Shown: in pieces, positions 15,339-23,330 of the stretch
Layout: every line of letters starts with the position of its first letter
How positions within the stretch are numbered: the first letter of the stretch is position 1
Assembly (NCBI RefSeq): GCF_000710775.1
Contig: NZ_JOJP01000001.1
Span: 1,083,400 to 1,147,399 of the forward strand
Direction of reading: 5' to 3'
DNA: 64,000 nucleotides
From: Endozoicomonas elysicola
GTDB taxonomy: Bacteria > Pseudomonadota > Gammaproteobacteria > Pseudomonadales > Endozoicomonadaceae
The notes under the pieces: generated by a model
The model's database searches: none
The model's input: the letters and a program-made list of their open reading frames with translations, nothing else
What the model was told of the DNA's origin: nothing
Made by a program: the position numbers and the translations under genes

Positions 15339-15497
15339 TTAGAGTTGAAGCGCTAACTCTGCCAGTGCTTTCAGTTCATCATTTGAGCAATAACGCCTTT
15401 CAATAATATCATGTCGATACCTGAAAGCAGGCAACAGTGAAAGTTTAATGCTCACTACTTTTCTGCTTTGATACACAAGTTTCCAAACTGAAAACAT
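15339..15497 (-). CDS. Possible small protein (52 residues), first of a short-ORF pair
   Basis: ATG 15497 to TAA 15339 encodes MFSVWKLVYQSRKVVSIKLS, then LLPAFRYRHDIIERRYCSND, then ELKALAELALQL. The frame is protein-like, with a basic N-terminal helix and an acidic C-terminal helix, and it is followed 12 bases later by the 47-residue ORF. No strong ribosome-binding site is visible. The tandem arrangement before the exporter gene argues that at least one is real. Confidence 0.4.
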   Translation of the reverse strand: MFSVWKLVYQSRKVVSIKLSLLPAFRYRHDIIERRYCSNDELKALAELALQL

Positions 15498-15570
15498 AAA
15501 GCGCTATAGTGCTTGTAATTTCATTAAGCAATAACAGTGCCAAAAATTAAAAATAATAATAGGGTAGGAT

Positions 15571-16908
15571 TTAACTGGATAATTTGTATTTGATTATTTT
15601 TCCGATAACACTGGGAGTCATCAATACTGCCGGGCTTTTTAAAAAAGAGAAGGCGTTAATAAAGCGTTGATGAATATCCTCGTCTTTAGCAGCCAGTTTC
15701 ATAACGGCTTTGGTATATCCATTTATGATTCCAATGCCCAGCGGCTTTTTCCCTGTTGTTCCTGTATGCATAAAGTCTGGACTGGCAGCCATCAGCCATG
15801 GCAAAAGTTTTGACTGACTGATCTTTCTCTGTAACTGCCCAATGTGTTTTGCAGTCGGGTTGATCTCCCTCTGCTTCAGAAAAAGCTCAAGCTTTTTCAG
15901 GTCAAGCAGCATCATGGTGATACCCTGGCCGTAGATTGGGTTAAAACTGCAGACGGCATCGCCTATCACCAAAAAGTTATCTGGCCACGGTTTAATATGG
16001 TCGAATCTACGCCATAAACTGCCGGGGCACCGGTAGTTCATTGTTTCACTGACAGCAGTGGCCTGTTGTAAAACGTCATACAGGTCTGGCTGAGGAAGCG
16101 ATTGCGCGTACTCCATGAAACCATCCATATCGATGGGAGCCGCTTCACCATTGATACCGATTAATGTTGCCATCCATTCACCATTACCAATGGGATAGAT
16201 CAGGCCTCCTCTGGAGGTCAGCGGTGGCTCGGGATAAATGGCAAGTACTTTCCAGTCCAGAGTCTTTATCAGGCTTTCTGGAAGTTTGAAGCGCGATGTA
16301 GTGTATGAAAGGTGAGCACGGACCTCGTCTTCTCTGATATGGGTGATATTTGCTTCACTGAGCCATTTGGGGGTATGGGTTCCCCGGCCAGAGGCATCAA
16401 TGATCAGGTCAGCTTCCAATGCATTTATTTCCTTTTTATCCGTGCCAGTCTGGTAACGTACACCGTTGATGTGGCTGCCTTCTTCAGCCACCATAAGCCC
16501 AGTAACACGGGATCTGCTGTTCAACAGAATGTTGTCGACCGAGAGCAGGTCCTGACGAACACGCCACTCAAACTGTGAACGGTGACACCAGCCCATATTC
16601 ACACCGGAGTGAAATCGCTTTTTCCAGACACCAAACTGAAACCATTTCAGGTCTTCAGCCGCATCTGCCGGATAGATGCCATATTCCCGAGGGTTGAGTT
16701 CAGGGGAGTCTAAGAGCTGTTTCAGTATTTCCATACCACTGGGCAATAGAACGTGAGAGTGTGGCCCCTGGCCAACCCCTTTATGGAGGCCGTTCTCGCT
16801 GTTGAGCGTATCCTTTTCCAGAATGACCACTTCCCGGAAAAAGGGTGACAGGGTTTTCGCTGTCATCAAACCCGCGACACTTCCACCAATCACCACTGCT
16901 CTTTGCAT
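15571..16908 (-). CDS. FAD-dependent oxidoreductase (PHBH/geranylgeranyl-reductase-like fold)
   Basis: 445 residues. The N-terminal dinucleotide-binding motif is AVVIGGSVAGLMTAKTL followed by VVILEKD. LIIDASGRGTHTPKWL and the late FAD motif FLVIGDAVCSFNPIYGQGIT (about 295-314) place it in the group-A flavin monooxygenase/halogenase/reductase superfamily. The GxGxxG is slightly relaxed (GGSVAG), as is usual in this subgroup. No signal peptide. It follows a LysR gene on the same strand with a 74-base gap, so the two are probably co-transcribed. Substrate unknown; an aromatic or isoprenoid compound is plausible for the fold. Confidence 0.85.
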   Translation of the reverse strand: MQRAVVIGGSVAGLMTAKTLSPFFREVVILEKDTLNSENGLHKGVGQGPHSHVLLPSGMEILKQLLDSPELNPREYGIYPADAAEDLKWFQFGVWKKRFHSGVNMGWCHRSQFEWRVRQDLLSVDNILLNSRSRVTGLMVAEEGSHINGVRYQTGTDKKEINALEADLIIDASGRGTHTPKWLSEANITHIREDEVRAHLSYTTSRFKLPESLIKTLDWKVLAIYPEPPLTSRGGLIYPIGNGEWMATLIGINGEAAPIDMDGFMEYAQSLPQPDLYDVLQQATAVSETMNYRCPGSLWRRFDHIKPWPDNFLVIGDAVCSFNPIYGQGITMMLLDLKKLELFLKQREINPTAKHIGQLQRKISQSKLLPWLMAASPDFMHTGTTGKKPLGIGIINGYTKAVMKLAAKDEDIHQRFINAFSFLKSPAVLMTPSVIGKIIKYKLSS

Positions 16909-16982
16909 AAGCCTTGTCTCACTATCTCCCGAATGGTTCTATTACCATGATGCATAACGGTAAAAAATCAAGCCGCTGCTTT

Positions 16983-17891
16983 TTATTGACCGGCATGGTT
17001 TTGAATCTTTTCCCTTAACCACTGGTGAGCAGGACTGTAGTCCGTTCTTGAGTGCCAGATCATCACGTGCTCAATCGGCAGGGTTTCAAAGGGTTGCTCA
17101 ATAACCTGCAGATTAAACAGTGGCGCGTACCGGCTGGCCAGGCTCCGTGATGTGCTGCCGATGCTGTCTGAGCTGGAAACCAGAGCCAGCATGGACATCA
17201 GGGAGTCGCATTCGGCGCTGATTTTCCGGGGTTTCAGTGGTGTTTTGGTGAAGTAGTCAGCGGCGTACATATTGCTTCTACGTAAACGAATAGTGACGTG
17301 TTTTTCCTGGTAGTACTGCTGCTCAGTCAGTGCCCTGTTTATTCGCGGATGATCTTTTCTGGCAACGATGACGATTTCATCCTGAATGATGGGATGACTT
17401 TTATAGGAAAGGCTCTGGTGGCCTTTCACATCCAGAGCCAGATCGGCTTTCTGCATGCTCAGGGCCTGTAACATCTCTTCTTCATGACTGGGAGCGATGA
17501 CAAATTCAACATTAACGTTGCCCATGGTGGTGTCACGCTCAATCTCCGGGTGAAAGTGCAGAAGCGCCATTTCGTTACAGAGCACTTTGAAGGTGCGAGG
17601 CTGCTGTGGATCGAACTGTTTTATATTGCTGATGGCGTTACTGACATTATTCAGGGCCGGTGAGATCTCACCTGCCAGCTGCACGGCAATATGAGTAGGG
17701 GATATCCCACGGCCTTCCCTGACAAACAGCTCTGCGCCTAACTGTTGCTGCAGGCGTTTAAGGGCTCCACTGACACCAGGCTGCGTCATCTCCAGGGCAT
17801 CGGCTGCCAGCGTAATAGAGCCCAGGCGATAGACTTCAAGGAAAACCGAAAGCAGGTTCAGGTCAAGGGAAGCGGCTGTTTTTGTAATCAC
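16983..17891 (-). CDS. LysR-family transcriptional regulator
   Basis: 302 residues from GTG 17891. The N-terminal winged helix-turn-helix (DLNLLSVFLEVYRLGSITLA, then LEMTQPGVSGALKRLQQQLG) matches LysR. The effector-binding domain runs from about 95 to the end. It is divergent from the alkylsulfatase gene and co-directional with the FAD oxidoreductase, so it may control both. The 129-base intergenic region contains AT-rich sequence (about 17925-17940) suited to promoters, though no exact T-N11-A box is claimed. The inducer is unknown; a sulfate ester or fatty alcohol would fit the divergent gene. Confidence 0.9.
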   Translation of the reverse strand: MITKTAASLDLNLLSVFLEVYRLGSITLAADALEMTQPGVSGALKRLQQQLGAELFVREGRGISPTHIAVQLAGEISPALNNVSNAISNIKQFDPQQPRTFKVLCNEMALLHFHPEIERDTTMGNVNVEFVIAPSHEEEMLQALSMQKADLALDVKGHQSLSYKSHPIIQDEIVIVARKDHPRINRALTEQQYYQEKHVTIRLRRSNMYAADYFTKTPLKPRKISAECDSLMSMLALVSSSDSIGSTSRSLASRYAPLFNLQVIEQPFETLPIEHVMIWHSRTDYSPAHQWLREKIQNHAGQ

Positions 17892-18020
17892 AATACATAA
17901 CCATTCGTGATGTTTTGAATAAACATTACTTTATTTTTTGTTATGAGTCTTGCCCATAAACTGGCTTCAACAAAACGACAGATGTTTCAGACATTAAAAA
18001 ATACAGTTGGAGAGACAGTT

Positions 18021-20084
18021 ATGAAAACCCGGACTCAAACCAAATTCACCGCACTTGCCCTGGCTATGTCCATTGCGCTGCCAGCAGGAGCCGCCGGTCA
18101 TCACGATCATGACCACGTTCATGGTGATCTTACCGTTCACGGAAAGCCCGCCAGTGTGCACACGCTAGCCGCTAACAAAGCGTTGAGTGAACAACTGAAC
18201 TGGCAGGACCGTGATGCCTTTGAGCGTAATGAAAAAGGGCTGATCGTTCCCCTGGATTTCAGAACCGCCAACATCATGAGAAACAGTTATGACTTTATCA
18301 GTCAGGATGAGATAGCCGACACTGTTAATCCATCACTGTATAGACAGGCTCAGGTAAATAATACGGCGGCAGGTCTCTATGAGGTGCGCGATGGCATTTA
18401 CCAGGTGCGGGGAACAGACCTTTCAAATATTACCTTTATCCGGGGTGAGACTGGCTGGATTGTTTACGATGTCCTGGTGACCCGGCAGGCGGCGGAACTC
18501 TCTACAACGTTTTTCCTGGAAAATATACCGGAAGGTGGCGACCTGCCCATTGTGGCGATGATCTATTCCCACAGTCATGCAGACCACTTTGGCGGCGCCC
18601 GTGCGATTCAGGATATGTTTCCCGATGTGAAGGTTTATGGCTCCCATAACATCACCAAGGAAGTGGTGGATGAAAATGTGCTGGCTGGCAATGCCATGTC
18701 CCGGAGGACGTCCTACCAGTATGGTTCCACACTCGGGGCTCATGAACACGGGATCGTCGATGCGGGTCTGGGAAAATCAACGTCGACCAGTTCACCTGAG
18801 TATGGCAAGGGCGAAATCACGTATGTGGTGCCGGATTACACCTTCAATGGCCAGGGAAAGTATGAGCAGTACCGTATCGATGGCCTTGAGATGATTTTTA
18901 TGGACATCTCCGGTACTGAGGCGCCTTCTGGCATGGTGACGTACATTCCATCGATGGATGCCCTGTGGACCGGCGAAATAATGTATCACGGTATGCACAA
19001 TATCTACACGCTGCGCGGTGCCAAGGTGCGTGATTCGCTGAAATGGTCCAAAGACATCAATGAGATGATCAATGAATGGGGCAGTGATATTGATGTGCTG
19101 TTTGGCTCCCACTCATCACCCATCTGGGGCAATGATGACGTGCTCGATTTTATGAAGCTGCAGCGGGATAACTATGGCTTTGTCCACAACCAGACGCTGC
19201 GTCTGGCGAACAATGGCGTGGTGATGCAGGACATTGGTGATGCTGTGGTTGAGGCGCTCCCTGATACCCTGGAAAAGGCATGGCATACTAATGGCTATCA
19301 CGGTTCTTACAGCCATAACGCCAAAGCCGTTTACAACATGTACCTGGGTTACTTCGATATGAATCCGGCGAACCTGAACCCATTACCAGTGAAGCAGGAG
19401 GCCTCCAGAATGGTGGACTACATGGGCGGAAGTGAGGCCGTGTTCAAGCTGGCTCAGGCGGATTATGAAAAGGGAGAGTACCGTTTTGTTGCCACGGTCA
19501 TGAATAAGGTGGTGCAGGCTGAACCCGATAATAAAGCGGCCCGTCAGTTACTGGCCGACACCTATGAACAGCTGGGCTATCAGGCAGAAAATATGGGTTG
19601 GCGTAACACCTACCTGACCGGTGCCCAGGAATTGCGTGTGGGCACTTTGCCTGGAACACCCAAGACGGCATCACCGGATGTATTGTCTGAAATGTCCATC
19701 ACCAACCTGTTGGATTACATGGCTGTGAAGGTGGACTCAACCATTGCACAACATATGCCTTTTACCATGAATGTGGTGGTACCGGACATTGATGAAGTGC
19801 ACTTTGTGGAGATGTCCAACGGTAACCTGAATAACGGCCTGGTGGATAAAGCCCGTGACGCGGATGCCACACTGTTTATCAATAAGTCCGATGTGACTCA
19901 GATCCTGCTTGGCAAAACCACGCTGGCTGAGTTGTTTGAAAGCCGTCAGGCCGGACTGGAAGGGGACGCCTCTGTAATGGATAAGCTGAAGCAGGCCTCT
20001 GTTGAGTTCGACCCTTCATTTGAAATCGTGCCCCGTCCTGCGAAAGGGCAGACCGTAGACGCCCACCTCTACAACCTGGGTTAA
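18021..20084 (+). CDS. Secreted alkyl sulfatase (metallo-beta-lactamase fold, SdsA1-like)
   Basis: 687 residues from ATG 18021, chosen because GGAGAG at 18009-18014 is well placed and the signal peptide (FTALALAMSIALPAGAAG) then lies at the N-terminus. A His-rich HHDHDHVHGDLTVHG follows the cleavage site. The metal motif HSHADH is at about 184-189, with further ligands downstream (GEIMYHGMHN, FGSHSSP). The middle helical dimerisation region and the C-terminal SCP2-like domain (from about 540) complete the three-domain layout of SdsA1/BDS1-type type III sulfatases. These use two zinc ions to hydrolyse primary alkyl sulfates such as dodecyl sulfate. It is divergent from LysR and followed by a terminator. 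Confidence 0.92.
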   Translation: MKTRTQTKFTALALAMSIALPAGAAGHHDHDHVHGDLTVHGKPASVHTLAANKALSEQLNWQDRDAFERNEKGLIVPLDFRTANIMRNSYDFISQDEIADTVNPSLYRQAQVNNTAAGLYEVRDGIYQVRGTDLSNITFIRGETGWIVYDVLVTRQAAELSTTFFLENIPEGGDLPIVAMIYSHSHADHFGGARAIQDMFPDVKVYGSHNITKEVVDENVLAGNAMSRRTSYQYGSTLGAHEHGIVDAGLGKSTSTSSPEYGKGEITYVVPDYTFNGQGKYEQYRIDGLEMIFMDISGTEAPSGMVTYIPSMDALWTGEIMYHGMHNIYTLRGAKVRDSLKWSKDINEMINEWGSDIDVLFGSHSSPIWGNDDVLDFMKLQRDNYGFVHNQTLRLANNGVVMQDIGDAVVEALPDTLEKAWHTNGYHGSYSHNAKAVYNMYLGYFDMNPANLNPLPVKQEASRMVDYMGGSEAVFKLAQADYEKGEYRFVATVMNKVVQAEPDNKAARQLLADTYEQLGYQAENMGWRNTYLTGAQELRVGTLPGTPKTASPDVLSEMSITNLLDYMAVKVDSTIAQHMPFTMNVVVPDIDEVHFVEMSNGNLNNGLVDKARDADATLFINKSDVTQILLGKTTLAELFESRQAGLEGDASVMDKLKQASVEFDPSFEIVPRPAKGQTVDAHLYNLG

Positions 20085-20107
20085 CCGTTCACATTTTTCC
20101 TTTCAGT

Positions 20108-20133
20108 GGGGAGCCTGGTGCTCCCCTTTTTTT
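20108..20133 (+). terminator. Rho-independent terminator after the alkylsulfatase gene
   Basis: GGGGAGC (20108-20114), a CTGGT loop and GCTCCCC (20120-20126) are followed by seven T. It is a textbook intrinsic terminator 24 bases after the alkylsulfatase stop, so the next gene needs its own promoter or read-through. Confidence 0.92.
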
Positions 20134-20154
20134 ACGCTTTTCTGAGAATACGTC

Positions 20155-20940
20155 ATGTCTACAAAAATGCAGTGGGCTGCTTTTGCTTTGCCATTTTTTC
20201 TGTTGGGGGTATCGCTTCCACATTCCGTAAAAGCTCAGGAGTCGGACGAGGTTCAGGATATGTCGGATCCCATGGCGGTATACACGCAGGCCGGGGCGGG
20301 TCTGAGTAACGAGGGGTTAAACCTGAAAATTGGTCACGCTTATGACACCGGGAATCCTGATACCATGGCGATGAACCTGATTGAACTGAAGGGTTTTCTG
20401 GGGGACACGCTGGGGCTGGATGGGAATGATTCCGTGAATACGTTTCGCTATCGACATTTTTCCCTGGATACAACCACCGGCCGGGGAGCCCAGATTGATA
20501 TCAACTGGAACTTTAATAAGGACATGGGCAGTGCATCGTACAGCTTCATCCAGGCGTTGCCTGAGATGGGTGTCGTGCAATTTTATCCACTGGCCGGTGT
20601 CGGTATTACGGTGAGGGATACCGGAAAAATAGTGGATCAGAAAGATCCGGACTTTGGCAGTGTCGGTTATGCCATTCCTTCCAGTTTTGCCGTGATCGGT
20701 ACCTACACAGCGATTGAGATCAGTGAGAAGGTCTGGCTTAACTACAACCCGATGTATGTAAAAACGATCAATGACAATACCCGAATGAGCGAGTTGTCCG
20801 ATGGTTTTCATCATGAGCTGGCGGTCAGCTATCAGTTGAATCCACGGCAGAATGTGCGCTGGTTTGCCAACTATAACGATACTGAGGTGAATGCTGAGAA
20901 TGACTGGGACTGGCGGCTGGAGTTTAATCACCAGTTTTAG
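20155..20940 (+). CDS. Outer-membrane beta-barrel-like protein
   Basis: 261 residues with a signal peptide (WAAFALPFFLLGVSLPHSVKA, cleavage near residue 27). The mature part alternates polar and aromatic residues typical of barrel strands (LNLKIGHAYD, VNTFRYRHFSLDTT, AQIDINWNFN, WLNYNPMYVK). It ends with WDWRLEFNHQF, whose terminal Phe is the usual BAM recognition residue. The size suits an 8-12-strand barrel. It lies after the alkylsulfatase terminator, so independent expression is likely. Function (pore, receptor or structural) is not evident. A 144-bp inverted-repeat element begins 6 bases after its stop. Confidence 0.75.
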   Translation: MSTKMQWAAFALPFFLLGVSLPHSVKAQESDEVQDMSDPMAVYTQAGAGLSNEGLNLKIGHAYDTGNPDTMAMNLIELKGFLGDTLGLDGNDSVNTFRYRHFSLDTTTGRGAQIDINWNFNKDMGSASYSFIQALPEMGVVQFYPLAGVGITVRDTGKIVDQKDPDFGSVGYAIPSSFAVIGTYTAIEISEKVWLNYNPMYVKTINDNTRMSELSDGFHHELAVSYQLNPRQNVRWFANYNDTEVNAENDWDWRLEFNHQF

Positions 20941-20946
20941 GCCCTG

Positions 20947-21090
20947 TATACCCATCGCCTTTCAAGTTGCTACTTTGTTGGCTACTCTCGCTCACTGGAG
21001 CGCCAGTCCAGCATGGCCACATAGTATTTCTATGCTCCCATGGATTCGCTCATTTGCCGCCGCGCAGCAACTTGAAATCCATTGGGTATA
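20947..21090. repeat. 144-bp MITE-like element with imperfect terminal inverted repeats
   Basis: The left end TATACCCATCGCCTTTCAAG and the right end CTTGAAATCCATTGGGTATA are inverted repeats of about 24 bases with a few mismatches, sharing TTTCAAGTTGC. The element lies directly behind the barrel-protein stop. I recall similar TATACCCAATGGATTTCAAG repeats in enterobacterial genomes, so this may be a widespread family. The rest of the 300-base gap up to the tRNA holds the tRNA promoter only. Confidence 0.65.
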
Positions 21091-21194
21091 AATGAAGGCT
21101 GTACATATTCCCGGTCTTCTTATATGATGCACGCCGCTGACGAGAGCTGGTTTGCCGATGTAAACCTTTCTGCTAGTGAGTTGAACGATTGTTG

Positions 21195-21222
21195 TTGACT
21201 CCTGCAGGAAATTGAGTATGAT
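21195..21222 (+). promoter_or_regulatory. Probable sigma70 promoter of tRNA-Arg
   Basis: TTGACT (21195-21200) and TATGAT (21217-21222) are separated by 16 bases. They lie 20 bases before the mature tRNA start, as expected for a tRNA promoter. Confidence 0.65.
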
Positions 21223-21241
21223 TCGCCCTCGTTGACGTAAC

Positions 21242-21318
21242 GCGCTCGTAGCTCAGCTGGATAGAGTACCTGGCTACGAACCAGGCGGTCGGAGGTTCGA
21301 ATCCTCCCGAGCGCGCCA
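21242..21318 (+). tRNA. tRNA-Arg (ACG anticodon)
   Basis: A 77-base cloverleaf. Acceptor GCGCTCG (21242-21248) pairs with CGAGCGC (21308-21314), with discriminator G and encoded CCA. The D-arm is GCTCAGCTGGATAGAG. The anticodon stem CCTGG/CCAGG encloses CTACGAA with anticodon ACG. The T-arm contains GGAGGTTCGAATCCTCC. The ACG anticodon would be converted to ICG and read CGU/CGC/CGA. It has its own promoter and terminator. Confidence 0.97.
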
Positions 21319-21327
21319 TATCAGAAA

Positions 21328-21357
21328 AGCCCATCTCGATGAGATGGGCTTTTTTTA
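21328..21357 (+). terminator. Rho-independent terminator of tRNA-Arg
   Basis: AGCCCATCTC, a GAT loop and GAGATGGGCT are followed by seven T, ten bases after the tRNA CCA end. Confidence 0.93.
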
Positions 21358-21446
21358 TGCCTGTAAAACTACCGTTCAACTTCTTCCAGACTGTTAATGA
21401 AAAGACTCTTTGTTTCTGGGGATAGGGAGTACGTAAGATAAAAGCT

Positions 21447-21480
21447 AAGGGACAGCACTATTCATCACTGTCCCTTTTTT
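21447..21480. terminator. Hairpin with T-run between tRNA-Arg and mdlB
   Basis: AAGGGACAG (21447-21455) and CTGTCCCTT (21468-21476) form a 9-bp stem ending in a T-run on the plus strand. On the minus strand it lies 10 bases past the mdlB stop, preceded by six A and followed by TTAGCTTTT, so it may serve mdlB too. Confidence 0.7.
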
Positions 21481-21489
21481 GAAATGTGA

Positions 21490-23319
21490 TTAAGCGTTGG
21501 CAGCGGCCATCGTCAGGCCAGGCTGTTGAGTGGTGCCCAGCTGCTCTTCAGTCTGCTGTGCCAGATAAAGATCGCGATAGTGTCCTTCCTGCAACAGCAG
21601 CTCCTCATGGGTTCCACTCTGCACAATCCTTCCTTTATCCATCACCAGAATCTGGTCGGCATCCTGAATCGTGGAAAGACGGTGAGCCACAGCAATGGTG
21701 GTCCGGTTTTCCCGAAGAGTAATCAGTGCCTCTTTAATATGATGTTCTGTTTCACCATCGATATTGGCGGTGGCTTCATCCAGCAACAGAATTTTTGGAT
21801 TCTGGGCGATGGTTCTGGCAAACGACAATAGCTGTCTTTCACCAGTGGACAGCGCTTTGCCTCCGGGACCTGGCTTGTGCTCATAGCTTTCGTCCAGTTC
21901 CTGGATAAACGGATCTGCATGCACTTTTCTGGCGGCTGCCTGAACATGCTCATCAGTGATTTGGTCATGGTTCAGGCTGATGTTTTCAGCCATTGTTCCA
22001 CTGAAAATATAGGGCTCCTGGAACACCAGACCTAAACCTTGGCGCAATGTGTCTTCCTTCAGGCTGGTCAACGGCTGGTTATCAATCAGAATCTGGCCTT
22101 CCTGATGCTGGTAAAAGCGCATCAACAGGTTGATCACGGAGCTCTTGCCACTGCCACTGTGACCTACAATGGCGACAAACTGCCCCGGTTCTACGGTAAA
22201 GCTGACATTATCCAGTGCCATATTTTTTGAGTCATAAGACAGTGTTACGTTATTGAATTCCAGCTTACCGCTGTGGATTTCAGGACTGTCAGTCTGGTTT
22301 TTACTCTGGCCATGCTGAGTGTCTTCTGTCTCTTCATTCAATACCTGAAACAGTCTTTCGGAAGCAACCAGAGACTGCTGCAGGCTGCTCATCTGCATGG
22401 TGATCTGCCTGAACGGCTCAAAGAAACGGCCCAGGTAATTAATAAAGGCGTAGAGTGTACCCACTTCGACCAGCGAAAAGCCGGACTGGTAGCCAAACCA
22501 GCCCACCACAACCGCCAGGGCAATGCCATTCAGCAGGTGGGTGAAAGGCATCAACAGCAGGCTGTCGATATTGATGTTCTTGCGTTTGAGCTGGCTCCAC
22601 TCTTCATTGTCTTTATCAAACTGCTGTTGCAGGTGTGCTTCCTGCCCCATGGCTTGGATGATGCGCATGCCATTCAGGGATTCATTGACGCGGGTATTAA
22701 TGTTGGCCAGCTGACTGCGTACTCCGTGAATCACGGGGTGACTGATTTTCTGGTAGAGGTGAATCGCCAGCAGCATCACGGGAATCAGCATCGCGGTCAT
22801 GAACATCAGGCGGACATCCAGCAGGGCCATGGCGATAAAGATACCCACCACCCGGAAAAAGGCCTGAAGAATTGCCGGAATCACACCTACAAACATCTGC
22901 CGCAGAACTTCAGAGTCATTGGTGATACGGGACACCAGGCGTCCAGTAGGCTCACTGTCAAAGTAGCTCATGGGCAGTCTCAGAACATGGGCAAACAGCA
23001 TGCGTCGGATGTCATGAACCACCTTAAGTGCATTTTCCTGAAACTTCACATTCTGGATGTATTGAAGGATGGCCGAGCCCAGATAGGTGCCGAACAGGGC
23101 AGAGCCCATCATGGCAAGGCCCATCGTATCATTCACTCCAGGTGCGATGTGTTCATCCAGAATGATCTTCATCAGCCACGGTGCCAGCATTTCCAGGCTG
23201 GTGGCCAGCAGCAGGATCAGAAAGGCACCCAGAAACTGCCATTGATAGGGTTTGGCGTAACGAACCAGCCTGGCCAGTCCACGGTAGCCTGATGTTTTTT
23301 TCTCGTCGTTTGCTATCAC
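21490..23319 (-). CDS. mdlB: ABC exporter half-transporter, MdlB-like
   Basis: 609 residues. A six-helix transmembrane domain covers about 25-320, and the nucleotide-binding domain about 355-590. Walker A is GHSGSGKSS, the signature is LSTGERQ (a degenerate ABC signature), Walker B is ILLLDEAT, and the H-loop is VAHRLST. MdlB proteins pair with MdlA in a heterodimeric exporter; the physiological substrate in E. coli is not established. It follows mdlA on the same strand with a gap of 11 bases, so one transcript is expected. A long antisense ORF across it is a reading-frame shadow. Start 23319 gives MIANDEKKTSGYRGLARLVR, fitting the family. Confidence 0.9.
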   Translation of the reverse strand: MIANDEKKTSGYRGLARLVRYAKPYQWQFLGAFLILLLATSLEMLAPWLMKIILDEHIAPGVNDTMGLAMMGSALFGTYLGSAILQYIQNVKFQENALKVVHDIRRMLFAHVLRLPMSYFDSEPTGRLVSRITNDSEVLRQMFVGVIPAILQAFFRVVGIFIAMALLDVRLMFMTAMLIPVMLLAIHLYQKISHPVIHGVRSQLANINTRVNESLNGMRIIQAMGQEAHLQQQFDKDNEEWSQLKRKNINIDSLLLMPFTHLLNGIALAVVVGWFGYQSGFSLVEVGTLYAFINYLGRFFEPFRQITMQMSSLQQSLVASERLFQVLNEETEDTQHGQSKNQTDSPEIHSGKLEFNNVTLSYDSKNMALDNVSFTVEPGQFVAIVGHSGSGKSSVINLLMRFYQHQEGQILIDNQPLTSLKEDTLRQGLGLVFQEPYIFSGTMAENISLNHDQITDEHVQAAARKVHADPFIQELDESYEHKPGPGGKALSTGERQLLSFARTIAQNPKILLLDEATANIDGETEHHIKEALITLRENRTTIAVAHRLSTIQDADQILVMDKGRIVQSGTHEELLLQEGHYRDLYLAQQTEEQLGTTQQPGLTMAAANA

Positions 23320-23330
23320 TGCATTATTCC

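Noticed and set aside
22273-23292. 339-codon plus-strand ORF inside mdlB
   Set aside because: It lies wholly antisense to a clear ABC transporter gene, is His/Gln-rich as expected from a reverse-frame shadow, and has no ribosome-binding site.
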